Below, one piece after another: positions 42,698 through 56,110 of a DNA stretch of 64,000 nt (positions within the stretch are counted from its first letter, which is position 1; each line of letters opens with the position of its first letter). The translations under genes and the position numbers were made by a program. Source of the stretch: Auanema rhodensis. Lineage: Eukaryota > Nematoda > Chromadorea > Rhabditida > Rhabditidae. The DNA lies in assembly GCA_964057225.1 (NCBI GenBank), contig OZ059897.1, positions 20,646,001 through 20,710,000 of the forward strand, read 5' to 3'. The notes below the pieces were generated by a model. It did not search any database. It was not told where the DNA came from and saw only the letters and a program-made list of their open reading frames with translations.

Positions 42698-43750
42698 CAT
42701 CGAATGCACTATACTACATTGAGAAACGCTTAATACAAAAATTAGTTATGATCGTTTGAAAAATGATGCATTAGTGTATGTTGAGTTTCCATGTACACTC
42801 AACATTGCTTCCAAAAACATTTTGACAAAAATTTTTTCGAAAAATTTCAAAATAATTTAGCAAAAAGTATATGTTTTTAGATTCCTTTTTTCAAGGCAAA
42901 GACGATGGACAATGTTATTTAACGAAAAAATTAATTCTTCAGAGTGAAAATCGAGGATATAAGTGTAAACTTATATCAGTTGATATCTCGGTGCATTTTT
43001 AAGCTAGCGCAAATCTGATAACACAGATCGACGCAGCTTAAAAATCCGCATCGAATGCACTATACTACATTGAGAAACGCTTAATACAAAAATTAGTTAT
43101 GATCGTTTGAAAAATGATGCATTAGTGTATGTTGAGTTTCCATGTACACTCAACATTGCTTCCAAAAACATTTTGACAAAAATTTTTTCGGAAAATTTCA
43201 AAATAATTTAGCAAAAAGTAGATGTTTTTAGATTCCTTTTTTCAAGGCAAAGACAATGGACCATGTTATTCAACGAAAAAATTAATTCTTCAGGGTGAAA
43301 ATCGAGGATATAAGTGTAAACTTATATCAGTTGATATCTCGGTGCATTTTTAAGCTAGCGCAAATCTGATAACACAGATCGACGCAGCTTAAAAATCCGC
43401 ATCGAATGCACTATACTACATTGAGAAACGCTTAATACAAAAATTAGTTATGATCGTTTGAAAAATGATGCATTAGTGTATGTTGAGTTTCCATGTACAC
43501 TCAACATTGCTTCCAAAAACATTTTGACAAAAATTTTTTCGAAAAATTTCAAAATAATTTAGCAAAAAGTAGATGTTTTTAGATTCCTTTTTTCAAGGCA
43601 AAGACAATGGACCATGTTATTCAACAAAAAAATTAATTCTTCAGAGTGAAAATCGAGGATATAAGTGTGAACTTATATCAGTTGATATCTCGGTGCATTT
43701 TTAAGCTAGCGCAAATCTGATAACACAGATCGACGCAGCTCAAAAATCCG

Positions 43751-44100
43751 TACGAATGCACTATACTATATTGAGAAACGCTTAATACAAAAATTAGTTA
43801 TGATCGTTTGAAAAATGATGCATTAGTGTATGTTGAGTTTCCATGTACACTCAACATTGCTTCCAAAAACATTTTGACAAAAATTTTTTCGAAAAATTTC
43901 AAAATAATTTAGCAAAAAGTAGATGTTTTTAGATTCCTTTTTTCAAGGCAAAGACGATGGACAATGTTATTTAACGAAAAAATTAATTCTTCAGGGTGAA
44001 AATCGAGGATATAAGTGTGAACTTATATCAGTTGATATCTCGGTACATTTTTAAGCTAGCGCAAATCTGATAACACAGATCGACGCAGCTTAAAAATCCG
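43751..44100. repeat. Unit 126, 350 bp, same boundary deletion as unit 122
   Basis: The junction gctcaaaaatccgtacgaat and the following tatattg recur 1403 bp after unit 122. Units 121 and 125 before them also share gacaatggacc, aacaaaaaaa and G270. This is a third 4-unit duplication in the window. Unit 126 keeps the stop codon that unit 122 lost, so the loss came after the duplication or lies outside it. Confidence 0.88.
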
Positions 44101-44380
44101 CATCGAATGCACTATACTACATGGAAGAACGCTTAATACAAAAATTAGTTATGATCGTTTGGAAAATGATGCATTAGTGTATGTTGAGTTTCCATGTACA
44201 CTCAACATTGCTTCCAAAAACATTTTGACAAAAATTTTTTCGAAAAATTTCAAAATAATTTAGCAAAAAGTAGATGTTTATCAGTTGTCTTATACTTACA
44301 ACTTATATCAGTTGATATCTCGGTGCATTTTTAAGCTAGCGCAAATCTGATAACACAGATCGACACAGCTTAAAAATCCG
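44101..44380. repeat. Truncated unit 127 (280 bp) with 20-bp filler
   Basis: The unit is normal to tagatgttt (44279), then has a 20-bp segment at 44280-44299 not found at this place in any other unit, and rejoins at aacttatatc (44300, offset 271). About 91 bp of monomer is replaced by 20 bp, a net loss of 71. The filler begins atcagttg, identical to atcagttg at 44307-44314 just downstream. This suggests a copied microhomology patch from end-joining or a template switch during repair. The missing part includes the pyrimidine run and the left arm of the 9-bp hairpin. Confidence 0.92.
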
Positions 44381-46135
44381 CATCGAATGCACTATACGAC
44401 ATTGAGAAACGCTTAATACAAAAATTAGTTATGATCGTTTGAAAAATGATGCATTAGTGTATGTTGAGTTTCCATATACACTCAACATTGCTTCCAAAAA
44501 CATTTTGACAAAAATTTTTTCGAAAAATTTCAAAATAATTTAGCAAAAAGTAGATGTTTTTAGATTCCTTTTTTCAAGGCAAAGACGATGGACAATGTTA
44601 TTTAACGAAAAAATTAATTCTTCAGGGTGAAAATCGAGGATATAAGTGTGAACTTATATCAGTTGATATCTCGGTGCATTTTTAAGCTAGCGCAAATCTG
44701 ATAACACAGATCGACGCAGCTTAAAAATCCGCATCGAATGCACTATACTACATTGAGAAACGCTTAATACAAAAATTAGTTATGATCGTTTGAAAAATGA
44801 TGCATTAGTGTATGTTGAGTTTCCATGTACACTCAACATTGCTTCCAAAAACATTTTGACAAAAATTTTTTCGAAAAATTTCAAAATAATTTAGCAAAAA
44901 GTAGATGTTTTCAGATTCCTTTTTTCAAGGCAAAGACAATGGACCATGTTATTCAACGAAAAAATTAATTCTTCAGGGTGAAAATCGAGGATATAAGTGT
45001 AAACTTATATCAGTTGATATCTCGGTGCATTTTTAAGCTAGCGCAAATCTGATAACACAGATCGACGCAGCTTAAAAATCCGCATCGAATGCACTATACT
45101 ACATTGAGAAACGCTTAATACAAAAATTAGTTATGATCGTTTGAAAAATGATGCATTAGTGTATGTTGAGTTTCCATGTACACTCAACATTGCTTCCAAA
45201 AACATTTTGACAAAAATTTTTTCGAAAAATTTCAAAATAATTTAGCAAAAAGTAGATGTTTTTAGATTCCTTTTTTCAAGGCAAAGACGATGGACAATGT
45301 TATTCAACGAAAAAATTAATTCTTCAGGGTGAAAATCGAGGATATAAGTGTGAACTTATATCAGTTGATATCTCGGTACATTTTTAAGCTAGCGCAAATC
45401 TGATAACACAGATCGACGCAGCTTAAAAATCCGCATCGAATGCACTATACTACATGGAAGAACGCTTAATACAAAAATTAGTTATGATTGTTTGGAAAAT
45501 GATGCATTAGTGTATGTTGAGTTTCCATGTACACTCAACATTGCTTCCGAAAACATTTTGACAAAAATTTTTTCGAAAAATTTCAAAATAATTTAGCAAA
45601 AAGTAGATGTTTTTAGATTCCTTTTTTCAAGGCAAAGACGATGGACAATGTTATTTAACGAAAAAATTAATTCTTCAGGGTGAAAATCGAGGATATAAGT
45701 GTGAACTTATATCAGTTGATATCTCGGTACATTTTTAAGCTAGCGCAAATCTGATAACACAGATCGACGCAGCTTAAAAATCCGCATCGAATGCACTATA
45801 CTACATTGAGAAAAGCTTAATACAAAAATTAGTTATGATCGTTTGAAAAATGATGCATTAGTGTATGTTGAGTTTCCATGTACACTCAACATTGCTTCCA
45901 AAAACATTTTGACAAAAATTTTTTCGAAAAATTTCAAAATAATTTAGCAAAAAGTAGATGTTTTTAGATTCCTTTTTTCAAGGCAAAGACGATGGACAAT
46001 GTTATTCAACGAAAAAATTATTTCTTCAGGGTGAAAATCGAGGATATAAGTGTGAACTTATATCAGTTGATATCTCGGTGCATTTTTAAGCTAGCGCAAA
46101 TCTGATAACACAGATCGACGCAGCTTAAAAATCCG

Positions 46136-49100
46136 CATCGAATGCACTATACTACATGGAAGAACGCTTAATACAAAAATTAGTTATGATCGTTTGGAAA
46201 ATGATGCATTAGTGTATGTTGAGTTTCCATGTACACTCAACATTGCTTCCAAAAACATTTTGACAAAAATTTTTTCGAAAAATTTCAAAATAATTTAGCA
46301 AAAAGTAGATGTTTTTAGATTCCTTTTTTCAAGGCAAAAACGATGGACAATGTTATTCAACGAAAAAATTATTTCTTCAGGGTGAAAATCGAGGATATAA
46401 GTGTGAACTTATATCAGTTGATATCTCGGTGCATTTTTAAGCTAGCGCAAATCTGATAACACAGATCGACGCAGCTTAAAAATCCGCATCGAATGCACTA
46501 TACTACATTGAGAAACGCTTAATACAAAAATTAGTTATGATCGTTTGAAAAATGATGCATTAGTGTATGTTGAGTTTCCATGTACACTCAACATTGCTTC
46601 CAAAAACATTTTGACAAAAATTTTTTCGAAAAATTTCAAAATAATTTAGCGAAAAGTAGATGTTTTTAGATTCCTTTTTTCAAGGCAAAGACGATGGACC
46701 ATGTTATTCAACGAAAAAATTAATTCTTCAGGGTGAAAATCGAGGATATAAGTGTAAACTTATATCAGTTGATATCTTGGTGCATTTTTAAGCTAGCGCA
46801 AATCTGATAACACAGATCGACGCAGCTTAAAAATCCGCATCGAATGCACTATACTACATTGAGAAACGCTTAATACAAAAATTAGTTATGATCGTTTGAA
46901 AAATGATGCATTAGTGTATGTTGAGTTTCCATGTACACTCAACATTGCTTCCAAAAACATTTTGACAAAAATTTTTTCGAAAAATTTCAAAATAATTTAG
47001 CAAAAAGTAGATGTTTTTAGATTCCTTTTTTCAAGGCAAAGACGATGGACCATGTTATTCAACGAAAAAAGTAATTCTTCAGGGTGAAAATCGAGGATAT
47101 AAGTGTGAACTTATATCAGTTGATATCTCGGTGCATTTTTAAGCTAGCGCAAATCTGATAACACAGATCGACGCAGCTTAAAAATCCGCATCGAATGCAC
47201 TATACTACATGGAAGAACGCTTAATACAAAAATTAGTTATGATCGTTTGAAAAATGATGCATTAGTGTATGTTGAGTTTCCATGTACACTCAACATTGCT
47301 TCCAAAAACATTTTGACAAAAATTTTTTCGAAAAATTTCAAAATAATTTAGCAAAAAGTAGATGTTTTTAGATTCCTTTTCTCAAGGCAAAGACGATGGA
47401 CAATGTTATTCAACGAAAAAATTATTTCTTCAGGGTGAAAATCGAGGATATAAGTGTGAACTTATATCAGTTGATATCTCGGTGCATTTTTAAGCTAGCG
47501 CAAATCTGATAACACAGATCGACGCAGCTTAAAAATCCGCATCGAATGCACTATACTACATTGAGAAACGCTTAATACAAAAATTAGTTATGATCGTTTG
47601 AAAAATGATGCATTAGTGTATGTTGAGTTTCCATGTACACTCAACATTGCTTCCAAAAACATTTTGACAAAAATTTTTTCGAAAAATTTCAAAATAATTT
47701 AGCAAAAAGTAGATGTTTTTAGATTCCTTTTTTTAAGGCAAAGACGATGGACGATGTTATTCAACGAAAAAATTAATTCTTCAGGGTGAAAATCGAGGAT
47801 ATAAGTGTGAACTTATATCAGTTGATATCTCGGTGCATTTTTAAGCTAGCGCAAATCTGATAACACAGATCGACGCAGCTTAAAAATCCGCATCGAATGC
47901 ACTATACTACATTGAGAAACGCTTAATACAAAAATTAGTTATGATCGTTTGAAAAATGATGCATTAGTGTATGTTGAGTTTCCATGTACACTCAACATTG
48001 CTTCCAAAAACATTTTGACAAAAATTTTTTCGAAAAATTTCAAAATAATTTAGCAAAAAGTAGATGTTTTTAGATTCCTTTTTTCAAGGCAAAGACGATG
48101 GACAATGTTATTTAACGAAAAAAGTAATTCTTCAGGGTGAAAATCGAGGATATAAGTGTGAACTTATATCAGTTGATATCTCGGTGCATTTTTAAGCTAG
48201 CGCAAATCTGATAACACAGATCGACGCAGCTTAAAAATCCGCATCGAATGCACTATACTACATGGAAGAACGCTTAATACAAAAATTAGTTATGATCGTT
48301 TGAAAAATGATGCATTAGTGTATGTTGAGTTTCCATGTACACTCAACATTGCTTCCAAAAACATTTTGACAAAAATTTTTTCGAAAAATTTCAAAATAAT
48401 TTAGCAAAAAGTAGATGTTTTTAGATTCCTTTTCTCAAGGCAAAGACGATGGACAATGTTATTCAACGAAAAAATTATTTCTTCAGGGTGAAAATCGAGG
48501 ATATAAGTGTGAACTTATATCAGTTGATATCTCGGTGCATTTTTAAGCTAGCGCAAATCTGATAACACAGATCGACGCAGCTTAAAAATCCGCATCGAAT
48601 GCACTATACTACATGGAAGAACGCTTAATACAAAAATTAGTTATGATCGTTTGGAAAATGATGCATTAGTGTATGTTGAGTTTCCATGTACACTCAACAT
48701 TGCTTCCAAAAACATTTTGACAAAAATTTTTTCGAAAAATTTCAAAATAATTTAGCAAAAAGTAGATGTTTTTAGATTCCTTTTTTCAAGGCAAAGACGA
48801 TGGACAATGTTATTCAACGAAAAAATTATTTCTTCAGGGTGAAAATCGAGGATATAAGTGTGAACTTATATCAGTTGATATCTCGGTGCATTTTTAAGCT
48901 AGCGCAAATCTGATAACACAGATCGACGCAGCTTAAAAATCCGCATCGAATGCACTATACTACATTGAGAAACGCTTAATACAAAAATTAGTTATGATCG
49001 TTTGAAAAATGATGCATTAGTGTATGTTGAGTTTCCATGTACACTCAACATTGCTTCCAAAAACATTTTGACAAAAATTTTTTCGAAAAATTTCAAAATA

Positions 49101-51049
49101 ATTTAGCGAAAAGTAGATGTTTTTAGATTCCTTTTTTCAAGGCAAAGACGATGGACCATGTTATTCAACGAAAAAATTAATTCTTCAGGGTGAAAATCGA
49201 GGATATAAGTGTAAACTTATATCAGTTGATATCTTGGTGCATTTTTAAGCTAGCGCAAATCTGATAACACAGATCGACGCAGCTTAAAAATCCGCATCGA
49301 ATGCACTATACTACATTGAGAAACGCTTAATACAAAAATTAGTTATGATCGTTTGAAAAATGATGCATTAGTGTATGTTGAGTTTCCATGTACACTCAAC
49401 ATTGCTTCCAAAAACATTTTGACAAAAATTTTTTCGAAAAATTTCAAAATAATTTAGCAAAAAGTAGATGTTTTTAGATTCCTTTTTTCAAGGCAAAGAC
49501 GATGGACCATGTTATTCAACGAAAAAAGTAATTCTTCAGGGTGAAAATCGAGGATATAAGTGTGAACTTATATCAGTTGATATCTCGGTGCATTTTTAAG
49601 CTAGCGCAAATCTGATAACACAGATCGACGCAGCTTAAAAATCCGCATCGAATGCACTATACTACATGGAAGAACGCTTAATACAAAAATTAGTTATGAT
49701 CGTTTGAAAAATGATGCATTAGTGTATGTTGAGTTTCCATGTACACTCAACATTGCTTCCAAAAACATTTTGACAAAAATTTTTTCGAAAAATTTCAAAA
49801 TAATTTAGCAAAAAGTAGATGTTTTTAGATTCCTTTTCTCAAGGCAAAGACGATGGACAATGTTATTCAACGAAAAAATTATTTCTTCAGGGTGAAAATC
49901 GAGGATATAAGTGTGAACTTATATCAGTTGATATCTCGGTGCATTTTTAAGCTAGCGCAAATCTGATAACACAGATCGACGCAGCTTAAAAATCCGCATC
50001 GAATGCACTATACTACATTGAGAAACGCTTAATACAAAAATTAGTTATGATCGTTTGAAAAATGATGCATTAGTGTATGTTGAGTTTCCATGTACACTCA
50101 ACATTGCTTCCAAAAACATTTTGACAAAAATTTTTTCGAAAAATTTCAAAATAATTTAGCAAAAAGTAGATGTTTTTAGATTCCTTTTTTTAAGGCAAAG
50201 ACGATGGACGATGTTATTCAACGAAAAAATTAATTCTTCAGGGTGAAAATCGAGGATATAAGTGTGAACTTATATCAGTTGATATCTCGGTGCATTTTTA
50301 AGCTAGCGCAAATCTGATAACACAGATCGACGCAGCTTAAAAATCCGCATCGAATGCACTATACTACATTGAGAAACGCTTAATACAAAAATTAGTTATG
50401 ATCGTTTGAAAAATGATGCATTAGTGTATGTTGAGTTTCCATGTACACTCAACATTGCTTCCAAAAACATTTTGACAAAAATTTTTTCGAAAAATTTCAA
50501 AATAATTTAGCAAAAAGTAGATGTTTTTAGATTCCTTTTTTCAAGGCAAAGACGATGGACAATGTTATTTAACGAAAAAAGTAATTCTTCAGGGTGAAAA
50601 TCGAGGATATAAGTGTGAACTTATATCAGTTGATATCTCGGTGCATTTTTAAGCTAGCGCAAATCTGATAACACAGATCGACGCAGCTTAAAAATCCGCA
50701 TCGAATGCACTATACTACATGGAAGAACGCTTAATACAAAAATTAGTTATGATCGTTTGAAAAATGATGCATTAGTGTATGTTGAGTTTCCATGTACACT
50801 CAACATTGCTTCCAAAAACATTTTGACAAAAATTTTTTCGAAAAATTTCAAAATAATTTAGCAAAAAGTAGATGTTTTTAGATTCCTTTTCTCAAGGCAA
50901 AGACGATGGACAATGTTATTCAACGAAAAAATTATTTCTTCAGGGTGAAAATCGAGGATATAAGTGTGAACTTATATCAGTTGATATCTCGGTGCATTTT
51001 TAAGCTAGCGCAAATCTGATAACACAGATCGACGCAGCTTAAAAATCCG
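46136..51049. repeat. Tandem duplication of a 7-unit block (2457 bp x 2)
   Basis: Units 133-139 (46136-48592) repeat immediately as units 140-146 (48593-51049). The order is tggaag/G62/T237; gcgaaaag with gaccatg and T292; gaccatg with G234 (47071 and 49528); tggaag/C193/T237; T195 with G214; T223 with G234 (48124 and 50581); tggaag/C193/T237. The only difference I noticed is gcaaaaacg near 46336 in the first copy. It is the cleanest higher-order repeat in the window and probably the most recent duplication. Confidence 0.92.
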
Positions 51050-52102
51050 CATCGAATGCACTATACTACATGGAAGAACGCTTAATACAAAAATTAGTTA
51101 TGATCGTTTGAAAAATGATGCATTAGTGTATGTTGAGTTTCCATGTACACTCAACATTGCTTCCAAAAACATTTTGACAAAAATTTTTTCGAAAAATTTC
51201 AAAATAATTTAGCAAAAAGTAGATGTTTTTAGATTCCTTTTCTCAAGGCAAAGACGATGGACAATGTTATTCAACGAAAAAATTATTTCTTCAGGGTGAA
51301 AATCGAGGATATAAGTGTGAACTTATATCAGTTGATATCTCGGTGCATTTTTAAGCTAGCGCAAATCTGATAACACAGATCGACGCAGCTTAAAAATCCG
51401 CATCGAATGCACTATACTACATTGAGAAACGCTTAATACAAAAATTAGTTATGATCGTTTGAAAAATGATGCATTAGTGTATGTTGAGTTTCCATGTACA
51501 CTCAACATTGCTTCCAAAAACATTTTGACAAAAATTTTTTCGAAAAATTTCAAAATAATTTAGCAAAAAGTAGATGTTTTTAGATTCCTTTTTTCAAGGC
51601 AAAGACGATGGACAATGTTATTCAACGAAAAAATTAATTCTTCAGGGTGAAAATCGAGGATATAAGTGTAAACTTATATCAGTTGATATCTTGGTGCATT
51701 TTTAAGCTAGCGCAAATCTGATAACACAGATCGACGCAGCTTAAAAATCCGCATCGAATGCACTATACTACATTGAGAAACGCTTAATACAAAAATTAGT
51801 TATGATCGTTTGAAAAATGATGCATTAGTGTATGTTGAGTTTCCATGTACACTCAACATTGCTTCCAAAAACATTTTGACAAAAATTTTTTCGAAAAATT
51901 TCAAAATAATTTAGCAAAAAGTAGATGTTTTTAGATTCCTTTTTTCAAGGCAAAGACGATGGACAATGTTATTTAACGAAAAAATTAATTCTTCAGGGTG
52001 AAAATCGAGGATATAAGTGTAAACTTATATCAGTTGATATCTCGGTGCATTTTTAAGCTAGCGCAAATCTGATAACACAGATCGACACAGCTTAAAAATC
52101 CG
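49997..52102. repeat. 6-unit block (units 144-149), repeated 9 units later
   Basis: This block matches units 153-158 (53156-55261) at +3159 bp. Marks in order: T195/G214, T223 with G234 (50581 and 53740), two successive tggaag/C193/T237 units, T292, then A336 (52083 and 55242). Its first three units are also part of the 7-unit tandem duplication, so they occur three times within 8 kb (units 137-139, 144-146 and 153-155). Confidence 0.87.
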
Positions 52103-53506
52103 CATCGAATGCACTATACGACATTGAGAAACGCTTAATACAAAAATTAGTTATGATCGTTTGAAAAATGATGCATTAGTGTATGTTGAGTTTCCATGTA
52201 CACTCAACATTGCTTCCAAAAACATTTTGACAAAAATTTTTTCGAAAAATTTCAAAATAATTTAGCAAAAAGTAGATGTTTTTAGATTCCTTTTTTCAAG
52301 GCAAAGACGATGGACAATGTTATTCAACGAAAAAATTAATTCTTCAGGGTGAAAATCGAGGATATAAGTGTGAACTTATATCAGTTGATATCTCGGTACA
52401 TTTTTAAGCTAGCGCAAATCTGATAAAACAGATCGACGCAGCTTAAAAATCCGCATCGAATGCACTATACTACATGGAAGAACGCTTAATACAAAAATTA
52501 GTTATGATCGTTTGGAAAATGATGCATTAGTGTATGTTGAGTTTCCATGTACACTCAACATTGCTTCCAAAAACATTTTGACAAAAATTTTTTCGAAAAA
52601 TTTCAAAATAATTTAGCAAAAAGTAGATGTTTTTAGATTCCTTTTCTCAAGGCAAAGACGATGGACAATGTTATTTAACGAAAAAATTAATTCTTCAGGG
52701 TGAAAATCGAGGATATAAGTGTGAACTTATATCAGTTGATATCTCGGTGCATTTTTAAGCTAGCGCAAATCTGATAACACAGATCGACGCAGCTTAAAAA
52801 TCCGCATCGAATGCACTATACTACATGGAAGAACGCTTAATACAAAAATTAGTTATGATCGTTTGAAAAATGATGCATTAGTGTATGTTGAGTTTCCATG
52901 TACACTCAACATTGCTTCCAAAAACATTTTGACAAAAATTTTTTCGAAAAATTTCAAAATAATTTAGCAAAAAGTAGATGTTTTTAGATTCCTTTTTTTA
53001 AGGCAAAGACGATGGACGATGTTATTCAACGAAAAAATTAATTCTTCAGGGTGAAAATCGAGGATATAAGTGTGAACTTATATCAGTTGATATCTCGGTG
53101 CATTTTTAAGCTAGCGCAAATCTGATAACACAGATCGACGCAGCTTAAAAATCCGCATCGAATGCACTATACTACATTGAGAAACGCTTAATACAAAAAT
53201 TAGTTATGATCGTTTGAAAAATGATGCATTAGTGTATGTTGAGTTTCCATGTACACTCAACATTGCTTCCAAAAACATTTTGACAAAAATTTTTTCGAAA
53301 AATTTCAAAATAATTTAGCAAAAAGTAGATGTTTTTAGATTCCTTTTTTTAAGGCAAAGACGATGGACGATGTTATTCAACGAAAAAATTAATTCTTCAG
53401 GGTGAAAATCGAGGATATAAGTGTGAACTTATATCAGTTGATATCTCGGTGCATTTTTAAGCTAGCGCAAATCTGATAACACAGATCGACGCAGCTTAAA
53501 AATCCG
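51752..53506. repeat. 5-unit block (units 149-153), repeated 15 units later
   Basis: This block matches units 164-168 (57017-58771) at +5265 bp. Marks: A336 (52083 and 57348), G18 with A296, tggaag/G62 with C193 and T223 (G62 in tttggaaaat at 52511 and 57776), then two units with T195/G214, the first of them tggaag. Units 148/163 and 154/169 disagree. A private change in this copy is gataaaacag near 52425. Confidence 0.87.
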
Positions 53507-55261
53507 CATCGAATGCACTATACTACATTGAGAAACGCTTAATACAAAAATTAGTTATGATCGTTTGAAAAATGATGCATTAGTGTATGTTGAGTTTCCA
53601 TGTACACTCAACATTGCTTCCAAAAACATTTTGACAAAAATTTTTTCGAAAAATTTCAAAATAATTTAGCAAAAAGTAGATGTTTTTAGATTCCTTTTTT
53701 CAAGGCAAAGACGATGGACAATGTTATTTAACGAAAAAAGTAATTCTTCAGGGTGAAAATCGAGGATATAAGTGTGAACTTATATCAGTTGATATCTCGG
53801 TGCATTTTTAAGCTAGCGCAAATCTGATAACACAGATCGACGCAGCTTAAAAATCCGCATCGAATGCACTATACTACATGGAAGAACGCTTAATACAAAA
53901 ATTAGTTATGATCGTTTGAAAAATGATGCATTAGTGTATGTTGAGTTTCCATGTACACTCAACATTGCTTCCAAAAACATTTTGACAAAAATTTTTTCGA
54001 AAAATTTCAAAATAATTTAGCAAAAAGTAGATGTTTTTAGATTCCTTTTCTCAAGGCAAAGACGATGGACAATGTTATTCAACGAAAAAATTATTTCTTC
54101 AGGGTGAAAATCGAGGATATAAGTGTGAACTTATATCAGTTGATATCTCGGTGCATTTTTAAGCTAGCGCAAATCTGATAACACAGATCGACGCAGCTTA
54201 AAAATCCGCATCGAATGCACTATACTACATGGAAGAACGCTTAATACAAAAATTAGTTATGATCGTTTGAAAAATGATGCATTAGTGTATGTTGAGTTTC
54301 CATGTACACTCAACATTGCTTCCAAAAACATTTTGACAAAAATTTTTTCGAAAAATTTCAAAATAATTTAGCAAAAAGTAGATGTTTTTAGATTCCTTTT
54401 CTCAAGGCAAAGACGATGGACAATGTTATTCAACGAAAAAATTATTTCTTCAGGGTGAAAATCGAGGATATAAGTGTGAACTTATATCAGTTGATATCTC
54501 GGTGCATTTTTAAGCTAGCGCAAATCTGATAACACAGATCGACGCAGCTTAAAAATCCGCATCGAATGCACTATACTACATTGAGAAACGCTTAATACAA
54601 AAATTAGTTATGATCGTTTGAAAAATGATGCATTAGTGTATGTTGAGTTTCCATGTACACTCAACATTGCTTCCAAAAACATTTTGACAAAAATTTTTTC
54701 GAAAAATTTCAAAATAATTTAGCAAAAAGTAGATGTTTTTAGATTCCTTTTTTCAAGGCAAAGACGATGGACAATGTTATTCAACGAAAAAATTAATTCT
54801 TCAGGGTGAAAATCGAGGATATAAGTGTAAACTTATATCAGTTGATATCTTGGTGCATTTTTAAGCTAGCGCAAATCTGATAACACAGATCGACGCAGCT
54901 TAAAAATCCGCATCGAATGCACTATACTACATTGAGAAACGCTTAATACAAAAATTAGTTATGATCGTTTGAAAAATGATGCATTAGTGTATGTTGAGTT
55001 TCCATGTACACTCAACATTGCTTCCAAAAACATTTTGACAAAAATTTTTTCGAAAAATTTCAAAATAATTTAGCAAAAAGTAGATGTTTTTAGATTCCTT
55101 TTTTCAAGGCAAAGACGATGGACAATGTTATTTAACGAAAAAATTAATTCTTCAGGGTGAAAATCGAGGATATAAGTGTAAACTTATATCAGTTGATATC
55201 TCGGTGCATTTTTAAGCTAGCGCAAATCTGATAACACAGATCGACACAGCTTAAAAATCCG
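53156..55261. repeat. 6-unit block (units 153-158), partner copy
   Basis: This is the second copy of 49997-52102 at +3159 bp (9 monomers). The match ends at unit 159, which has the same G18 start as unit 150 but switches to C193/T237 and G296 in its 3' part. That is another unit with a mosaic of two variant sets. Confidence 0.87.
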
Positions 55262-56043
55262 CATCGAATGCACTATACGACATTGAGAAACGCTTAATAC
55301 AAAAATTAGTTATGATCGTTTGAAAAATGATGCATTAGTGTATGTTGAGTTTCCATGTACACTCAACATTGCTTCCAAAAACATTTTGACAAAAATTTTT
55401 TCGAAAAATTTCAAAATAATTTAGCAAAAAGTAGATGTTTTTAGATTCCTTTTCTCAAGGCAAAGACGATGGACAATGTTATTCAACGAAAAAATTATTT
55501 CTTCAGGGTGAAAATCGAGGATATAAGTGTGAACTTATATCAGTTGATATCTCGGTGCATTTTTAAGCTAGCGCAAATCTGATAACACAGATCGACGCAG
55601 CTTAAAAATCCGCATCGAATGCACTATACTACATTGAGAAACGCTTAATACAAAAATTAGTTATGATCGTTTGAAAAATGATGCATTAGTGTATGTTGAG
55701 TTTCCATGTACACTCAACATTGCTTCCAAAAACATTTTGACAAAAATTTTTTCGAAAAATTTCAAAATAATTTAGCAAAAAGTAGATGTTTTTAGATTCC
55801 TTTTTTCAAGGCAAAGACGATGGACAATGTTATTCAACGAAAAAATTAATTCTTCAGGGTGAAAATCGAGGATATAAGTGTAAACTTATATCAGTTGATA
55901 TCTTGGTGCATTTTTAAGCTAGCGCAAATCTGATAACACAGATCGACGCAGCTTAAAAATCCGCATCGAATGCACTATACTACATTGAGAAACGCTTAAT
56001 ACAAAAATTAGTTATGATCGTTTGAAAAATGATGCATTAGTGT

Positions 56044-56071
56044 ATGTTGAGTTTCCATGTACACTCAACAT
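56044..56071. repeat. 9-bp inverted repeat, 10-nt spacer (offsets 81-108)
   Basis: ATGTTGAGT and its exact reverse complement ACTCAACAT are separated by ttccatgtac. The arms recur in essentially every unit of the array; coordinates are for unit 161. Rare exceptions include g for a in the left arm at 62368 (unit 179), which would still allow a G-T pair, and spacer changes at 44476, 61671 and 62022. It could form a hairpin or cruciform or be a dimeric protein site. Neither is demonstrated. Confidence 0.85.
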
Positions 56072-56098
56072 TGCTTCCAAAAACATTTTGACAAAAAT

Positions 56099-56110
56099 TT
56101 TTTCGAAAAA
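56099..56110. repeat. 12-bp AT palindrome with central CG (offsets 136-147)
   Basis: TTTTTCGAAAAA is perfectly self-complementary and lies inside A5T6CGA5T3, so a longer imperfect dyad is possible. A-tracts and T-tracts of this length bend DNA and disfavour nucleosome wrapping, so this may mark a linker. That is inference from general DNA behaviour. It is interrupted or altered only in single units, for example near 33357 (aaaatgtttt), 43190 (ttcggaaaat) and 29155 (gaaaactttc). Confidence 0.8.

Noticed and set aside
44280-44299. Target site or remnant of a transposon in unit 127
   Set aside because: The 20-bp filler has no terminal inverted repeat or flanking duplication, and 8 bp of it copy the adjacent satellite, pointing to repair synthesis.
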